A stretch of DNA of 64,000 bases, taken from Cellvibrionaceae bacterium (GTDB lineage Bacteria > Pseudomonadota > Gammaproteobacteria > Pseudomonadales > Cellvibrionaceae). Positions 59,878 through 64,000 of the stretch are shown piece by piece; positions within the stretch are counted from its first letter, which is position 1, and each line of letters starts with the position of its first letter. Below the pieces are notes generated by a model. That model was given only the letters and a program-made list of their open reading frames with translations. It was not told the DNA's origin and did not search any database. The stretch covers positions 372,001 through 436,000 of the forward strand of contig JANPZW010000009.1 of NCBI GenBank assembly GCA_024707385.1. The letters run 5' to 3'. The translations under genes were made by a program, and so were the position numbers.

Positions 59878-61017
59878 TCAACGGCGCGCTTTCATCAGCT
59901 CGATGAAATGGTCGAACAGGGGCGCCGCGTCGTGGGGGCCGGGGCTGGCTTCAGGGTGCCCCTGAAAGCTGAAGGCGGGCCGGTCGGTGCGGGTGATTCC
60001 CTGCAGTGAACCATCAAACAAAGAGCGGTGCGTCGCCTTGAGGTTCGACGGCAGCGTGGTTTCTTCCACTGCAAAGCCGTGGTTCTGGCTGGTGATCATC
60101 ACCGTGCCGGAAGCCAGATCCTGCACCGGGTGATTGGCCCCGTGGTGACCAAACTTCATCTTGCAGGTTGTGGCGCCGCTGGCGAGAGCGAGCAGCTGGT
60201 GGCCAAGACAGATGCCGAACACTGGCACGCCCTGGTCAACAATGGTTTTGATGGCTGAAATGGCGTAGTCGCAAGGCGCCGGGTCCCCAGGGCCGTTGGA
60301 CAGGAACACACCGTCCGGATTCTGGGCGAGCACTTCGGCCGCTGGCGTCTGCGCCGGCACCACGGTGATATCGCAACCGCGGTCGGCGAGCATGCGCAGG
60401 ATATTGCTCTTAACGCCGTAATCGTAGGCCACGACTTTGAACGCCTGAGTGTCAGCCTTGCGGAAACCGTCGCCGAGGTTCCAGGTGCCTTCATTCCAGG
60501 CGTAGGACTCACGGGTGGAGACCACTTTCGCAAGATCCATATCCTTGAGTCCGGCAAAATCCTTGGCCGCAGCCAGGGCTTTGTCGACGTCGACGGTATC
60601 GCCGGCCATCAAGCAGCCGTTCTGCGCACCTTTGTCACGCAGAATGCGGGTTAGGCGGCGGGTGTCAATATCGGCAATACCGACGATATTGTGCTGGCGC
60701 AGATAGTCACTGAGGGTGGCCTGGTTACGGAAGTTGCTCGCCACCAGAGGCAGATCGCGGATCACCAAGCCCTTGGCCCAAATACGGGAATACTCTTCAT
60801 CCTCTTTATTGGTGCCGGTATTGCCTATATGGGGATAAGTGAGGGTGACGATCTGCTCAGCGTATGAGGGGTCGGTGAGAATTTCCTGATAGCCGGTGAT
60901 AGCCGTATTGAATACGACTTCGCCGACAGACAGCCCTTCCGCGCCTATGGCCTTGCCGCGGAATACGCTGCCATCCTGCAAAACCAAAATGGCGGGTTTG
61001 TATGTGCCAGTCGTCAA
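59878..61017 (-). CDS. carA: Carbamoyl-phosphate synthase small subunit
   Basis: 379 residues from a TTG at 61017, chosen because GGAGG stands eight bases upstream and the product then begins [15 protein letters not shown], aligning with other CarA proteins. The open frame extends to 61170 without support. N-terminal domain ([29 protein letters not shown]) and glutamine amidotransferase domain with Cys in [13 protein letters not shown] and His/Glu in [12 protein letters not shown]. First gene of carA-carB-greA. An intrinsic terminator lies in its upstream region. Confidence 0.96.
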   Translation of the reverse strand: MTTGTYKPAILVLQDGSVFRGKAIGAEGLSVGEVVFNTAITGYQEILTDPSYAEQIVTLTYPHIGNTGTNKEDEEYSRIWAKGLVIRDLPLVASNFRNQATLSDYLRQHNIVGIADIDTRRLTRILRDKGAQNGCLMAGDTVDVDKALAAAKDFAGLKDMDLAKVVSTRESYAWNEGTWNLGDGFRKADTQAFKVVAYDYGVKSNILRMLADRGCDITVVPAQTPAAEVLAQNPDGVFLSNGPGDPAPCDYAISAIKTIVDQGVPVFGICLGHQLLALASGATTCKMKFGHHGANHPVQDLASGTVMITSQNHGFAVEETTLPSNLKATHRSLFDGSLQGITRTDRPAFSFQGHPEASPGPHDAAPLFDHFIELMKARR

Positions 61018-61457
61018 ATTGCGATCCTCCAGATTGGCCTTAAAAAGAGCAGGCCGGGTATAACATTCGGGTCCACGCAAACGGCAGGTACGCGTAAAAG
61101 TGCCGCGCAGACAAGCCCTAACCGGAAAAACCGGCTGCCTGGCGCGGTACTTTTGGGTATCTGGTTGCAAAAAAGCGAGGGAAACGGCCGGTTTCTCCTC
61201 GCTTTTTATTGTCGTTCGAATCCCGCGCGGATATGCGTGCGGGTCGGGGTGTCAGGCCCCGATCTGGGCGCGAATTGTACGCCAAAGATCCACCTGTCGC
61301 CAGTCAAATGTCGCCCTGATTTGGCGCATTTCCCGCCAGAAGATTCAGCTGCAACTTAGGTTTGTAATGGACCGGGACGATGCTGCAGTAACAGCAGGGC
61401 CGAATTGGCGGCAAAACCGGTATAATCCGCGCCCCTTACCGCCAGCGCCACACCATC
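61018..61457. other. Divergent carA-rluA intergenic region
   Basis: 440 bases without a gene. It contains the strong hairpin terminator at 61170-61207. On the minus strand there is a possible distal carA -10 (TACAAT, 61274-61279) with TTGACT at an over-long 22-base spacing, and a nearer TTATAC box before the ribosome-binding site. On the plus strand a perfect TATAAT at 61421 could serve the pseudouridine synthase gene. No dapB, often found upstream of carA in gammaproteobacteria, is present. Confidence 0.55.
61170..61207 (-). terminator. Intrinsic terminator upstream of carA (possible attenuator)
   Basis: Outer arms AAAAAGCGAGG and CCTCGCTTTTT plus inner arms GAAAC and GTTTC give a 16-base-pair stem with one bulge and a GGCCG loop; the minus strand continues into T6. 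It stands about 150 bases before the carA start with no minus-strand gene behind it, so it either caps a leader transcript or insulates the operon. Confidence 0.8.
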
Positions 61458-62270
61458 ATGAAGCTCCACCTCAAACTTACCGTCGCTACCCCCACCACTC
61501 TCGTGGAATTGCTTGCCAGCCACAGTGAGCTGTCCAAAAGCGCCATTAAAAAGGTACTCAACTTCGGCGGCGGCTGGGTGAAGGTGGCCGGCAAAGGATC
61601 TCCACAGCGCTGCCGCCGCGCCACCAAAGCCTTGAACAAAGGCGATCAGGTCGAGTTTTTCTACGACGACAAGCTGTACGCCGAAACTCCGCCCGCCCCC
61701 ACGCCGATTTTCACCACGCCCCACTGGGGCATCTGGTACAAGCCGGTAAATGTGGTCGCGCAGGGAACTCCTTATGGCGACACCGGCTGCATGGAGCAGC
61801 AAGTGCAGGCGCTGAGCGGTCAGAAGCAGGTTTTTCTGATTCATCGACTGGATCGCGAAGCCGCCGGTTTGATGATCTTTGCCTACCATCGCATGGCGGC
61901 CGCCAAACTCAGTGAGTTGTGGCGCGAGGGCAAGGTAGACAAGATCTATCAGGCCGAGGTTCACGGCCAGCCGGACGAGTCCGGGCGGATCGACGAACCA
62001 CTGGACGGCAAACCTGCCTCGACCCGCTTTCAGGTCGTCACCGCCAAAGCAGAATCCGCGCTGGTGCAAATTCATCTGGAAACCGGCCGCCTGCATCAGA
62101 TCCGCCGCCATTTCGCCCATATTGGTCACCCGCTGGTGGGCGATCCCAAATACGGTGCCGGCGGCGACAAACGACCTATGCAGTTGATCGCCACGGAATT
62201 GCGCTTTCAATGCCCCGTGGATCACCGCCATCAGGTGGTGGAGCTGCCGGCAGAGCTGCGGCTTTTTTAA
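61458..62270 (+). CDS. RluA-family 23S/tRNA pseudouridine synthase
   Basis: 270 residues. An N-terminal S4-like segment (LLASHSELSKSAIKKVLNFGGGWVKV) precedes the RluA catalytic domain. The catalytic Asp is in HRLDREAAGLM, with YKPVNVVAQGT, and LETGRLHQIRRHFAHIGHPLVGDPKYG completing the family set. It isomerises uridine in rRNA or tRNA; the exact target (RluA, RluC, RluD or TruC type) is not decidable here. A TATAAT box lies 32 bases before the ATG. Confidence 0.9.
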   Translation: MKLHLKLTVATPTTLVELLASHSELSKSAIKKVLNFGGGWVKVAGKGSPQRCRRATKALNKGDQVEFFYDDKLYAETPPAPTPIFTTPHWGIWYKPVNVVAQGTPYGDTGCMEQQVQALSGQKQVFLIHRLDREAAGLMIFAYHRMAAAKLSELWREGKVDKIYQAEVHGQPDESGRIDEPLDGKPASTRFQVVTAKAESALVQIHLETGRLHQIRRHFAHIGHPLVGDPKYGAGGDKRPMQLIATELRFQCPVDHRHQVVELPAELRLF

Positions 62271-62513
62271 GGCCGGCCCATTTAAGGCCGACACATCCAC
62301 ACTTTATAAATATTCCCTGACGGCTTAGCTGCGTCTCCTATACTCATGGCAAGAAGCCGCAAGCCGAACCTGGTTCAAGTTCACCATCAACCGCGAATCG
62401 ACATCAAACCGCTTTCCCCACAAGTGGATTCCAACCGTCCGACCAGCAGGTTCCGCTCTTTGCCGGATTTGATCGTCCCGGCTGCGGCACAAGCAGAAAA
62501 TTGGAGACATGCG

Positions 62514-63339
62514 ATGTCGTTCGACAGCTTATTCAGCCAGACCTACAACATCCCCAGCATTCCAAAGCTGGTGCAGGAGCTGATCGACAATTTCTCCCAC
62601 GAAGACAGCAACACCCGGGATATCGCCAAAAAATTGCAAATGGATCAGGCGCTGTCCGCAAAAGTTCTGCGCCTGGCGAACTCCGCGCGCTATGGCGCCG
62701 GACGCAATATCAACTCCATCGACTCCGCAGTGATTATTCTCGGTTTCAATAGTTTGAAAACCCTGGTGATCGCCTCCGGCCTCACCTCCGCCAGCAAAAA
62801 TATTCCGGGACTGAATCAAAAAAAATTCTGGCGCACGTCATTTTCCGTCGCGAATATCGCCAAGCTGCTGGCGAAATTGGCACATCAGGACGGCGACGTC
62901 GCATTCACCTGCGGAATGCTGCATAACATCGGCGATACCTTGCTGTTTCTGGCGCACAGGAGTCAGATGCAAAACATCGCGGCGCTGGCGGCAACCGGGG
63001 TGAGTAAATCAACCCTCGAGCAAACCCAGTTTGGTTGCAACTATATGGATGTCGGTGCGGAGCTTGCGCGACGCTGGAATTTTCCCCCCGGAAATCTGCG
63101 AGGCAATCGCCAACCAGGAGCGTCCGGCAGCGGCTGGCGCCCACTTTATCTATCCCTTGCTGGTCAATCTGGCGACGCAAATCCATCGCGCGCTCAACGC
63201 AGGCAAGCCGCCAGCGGAAATATTGGACAATCTGCCGCAAAGTCATTTGGCCGACTTGAAAATTAACCCGGCCGATTTGCTTGAGCAATTGACTCACCTT
63301 GCCCAACAGGAAGACGACATAGAAAGTTTTTTGAATTAA
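62514..63339 (+). CDS. HDOD-domain signalling protein (one frameshift)
   Basis: About 275 residues from the ATG at 62514 (GGAGA upstream); an earlier in-frame ATG at 62346 gives a disordered extension without a ribosome-binding site. The HDOD fold is recognised from IPSIPKLVQELID, DIAKKLQMDQALSAKVLRLANSARYG, SAVIILGFNSLKTLVIA and GMLHNIGDTLLF. Such domains lack phosphodiesterase activity and scaffold signalling. The frame breaks in a C6 run (63084-63089). Dropping one C gives RRWNFPPEICEAIANQERP and continues to 63339. Confidence 0.87.
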
Positions 63340-63374
63340 AAAGCGGGCTAGTGTTCGCGCATTCAAATACCCAG

Positions 63375-63481
63375 CTTTCGCGTGACTTCATAAATCATGG
63401 TTCTCGCACGATTTCATAAATCCTTGCTTTCGCGCGGCTTTATAAATCCTTTCTTGTTTTATAGATCCTTTCTTGTTTTAC
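63375..63481. repeat. Degenerate tandem repeats beside marC
   Basis: Three copies of about 26 bases built on TTTCGCG-N-TTTCATAAATC, starting near 63375, 63401 and 63427, pass into two copies of a 19-base CTTGTTTTATAGATCCTTT-like unit. They occupy the gap between the HDOD gene and the convergent marC stop. Confidence 0.75.
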
Positions 63482-63484
63482 AAA

Positions 63485-64000
63485 TTAAAGGTGAAACAGC
63501 GATTTCACTCCATTCGCAATAAATTCCACCGCAATCGCCGCCATGATCAGCCCCATGATTTTGTTCACGATGGATATGGTGGTGGGGCTGAGAAAAATGC
63601 ATAAACCGGTTTGCCATATGCAGCGCCAGCCAGACGATGCCGCCCAAAACCATCAGGCATGCACTCAACACCAAAAGATGCACGAAGCTGTCACCGCGGA
63701 AGCTGAATACTATAACCGTCGAAAATGCACCGGGGCCCGCCAGCAGGGGAATGGCCAGCGGCACCACCACTTGGCTGGCGGAAAGGCTTTTATCCTGATT
63801 GCCCTGGGCCGGCAGCGGGTCGTCATGATTCATCAGCTGCAGCGCCACGATCAGCAGCAGCAAACCACCGGCGATCTGGAATGAGCCGATGCTAATACCA
63901 AAAAAATCGAGCACCATCTGCCCGATAAACACCGTCACCACCAGGGCGATAGTCGTGGTCAACGCGGCTTTGAGCGCAGCCTGGGATTTTTCCTCTTTGG
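63485..64000 (-). CDS. marC: MarC-family membrane protein (partial, one frameshift)
   Basis: The 5' end lies beyond the right edge. The visible part has four hydrophobic helices (TTTIALVVTVFIGQMVLDFFGIS, IAGGLLLLIVALQLM, LVVLSACLMVLGGIVWLAL-like LLVLSACLMVLGGIVWLAL) and the MarC signature VVPLAIPLLAGPGAFSTVIVF. The frame breaks at a T5 run (plus-strand A5, 63593-63597). One T fewer gives FMHFLSPTTISIVNKIMGLIMAAIAVEFIANG and a normal C-terminus ending at 63485. A NAAT-type inner membrane protein whose transport role is unproven. Confidence 0.87.

Noticed and set aside
61205..61260. TTCGAATCCC on the plus strand, similar to a tRNA T-loop and 3' arm
   Set aside because: The flanking bases cannot form a T-stem, no acceptor stem, D-arm or anticodon arm fits around it, and there is no CCA. 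Chance match.
1..64000. CRISPR arrays, insertion sequences, integrase sites or prophage
   Set aside because: No regularly spaced repeats, transposase, integrase or phage structural genes were seen. The tandem repeats at 26.9 and 63.4 kb have no spacers.

Overview
The window looks like a chromosomal segment from a plant-polysaccharide-degrading gammaproteobacterium of the Cellvibrionaceae (Cellvibrio, Saccharophagus, Teredinibacter group). The main pointers are a secreted pectate lyase lipoprotein with a carbohydrate-binding module and two poly-serine linkers, a GH9 endoglucanase, a hexuronate catabolic cluster, and a BioH-BioC fusion of a kind I recall from Saccharophagus and Teredinibacter. 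No rRNA, tRNA, CRISPR array, transposase or phage gene was seen. The family assignment is inference.

Layout. 1-2.5 kb: fpr (partial) divergent from a LysR regulator that is followed by alanine dehydrogenase. 2.5-10.2 kb: envelope and signalling block with a glycine-zipper protein, a Crp-like regulator divergent from a CHASE2 class III cyclase, a FecR-TPR-beta-barrel protein directly downstream, and a small lipoprotein. 10.4-17.1 kb: YigZ, a HExxH/TPR protein, TrmO, a glycosyltransferase, an Smr protein and PpnN. 17.3-24 kb: slyD, acs, panD, panC, dnaB, and rplI-rpsR-rpsF with its promoter. 24.3-30.4 kb: c-di-GMP and phosphorelay genes around an M23 peptidase. 30.6-35.6 kb: pectate lyase, a YbdG-like channel, a SEC-C protein and a GST. 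35.7-40.2 kb: bioB-bioF-bioHC-bioD behind a promoter overlapped by a BirA-type operator, divergent from comF. 41-44.4 kb: a membrane GGDEF protein, srkA and a MAPEG protein. 44.4-51.1 kb: exuT, kdgK, uxaC, uxuB and a FadR-type regulator, with a shared operator-like motif. 51.2-55.5 kb: GH9, then trpR-trpE-trpG with a TrpR-type operator on the trpR start. 55.5-61 kb: a membrane protein and carA-carB-greA. 61.4-64 kb: an RluA-type synthase, an HDOD protein and marC (partial).

A central technical point is that at least fifteen single-base indels break otherwise normal genes: the cyclase, the FecR barrel (two), the HExxH protein (two), smr, ppnN, panC, rpsR, bioD, bioF, the FadR regulator, trpR, trpE (a compensating pair), the HDOD gene and marC. 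About half fall in homopolymers of five to seven bases, and one is in rpsR, an essential ribosomal protein gene. I therefore read them mostly as uncorrected sequencing errors and annotate these loci as whole genes spanning both frames, not as pseudogenes.

Functionally, the pectate lyase can feed uronates to ExuT, UxaC, UxuB and KdgK; the aldonate dehydratase and KDPG aldolase needed to complete the route are not in the window. The best candidate for a less described system is the Crp / CHASE2-cyclase / FecR-TPR-barrel block, which has the parts of an envelope-to-cAMP signalling unit.
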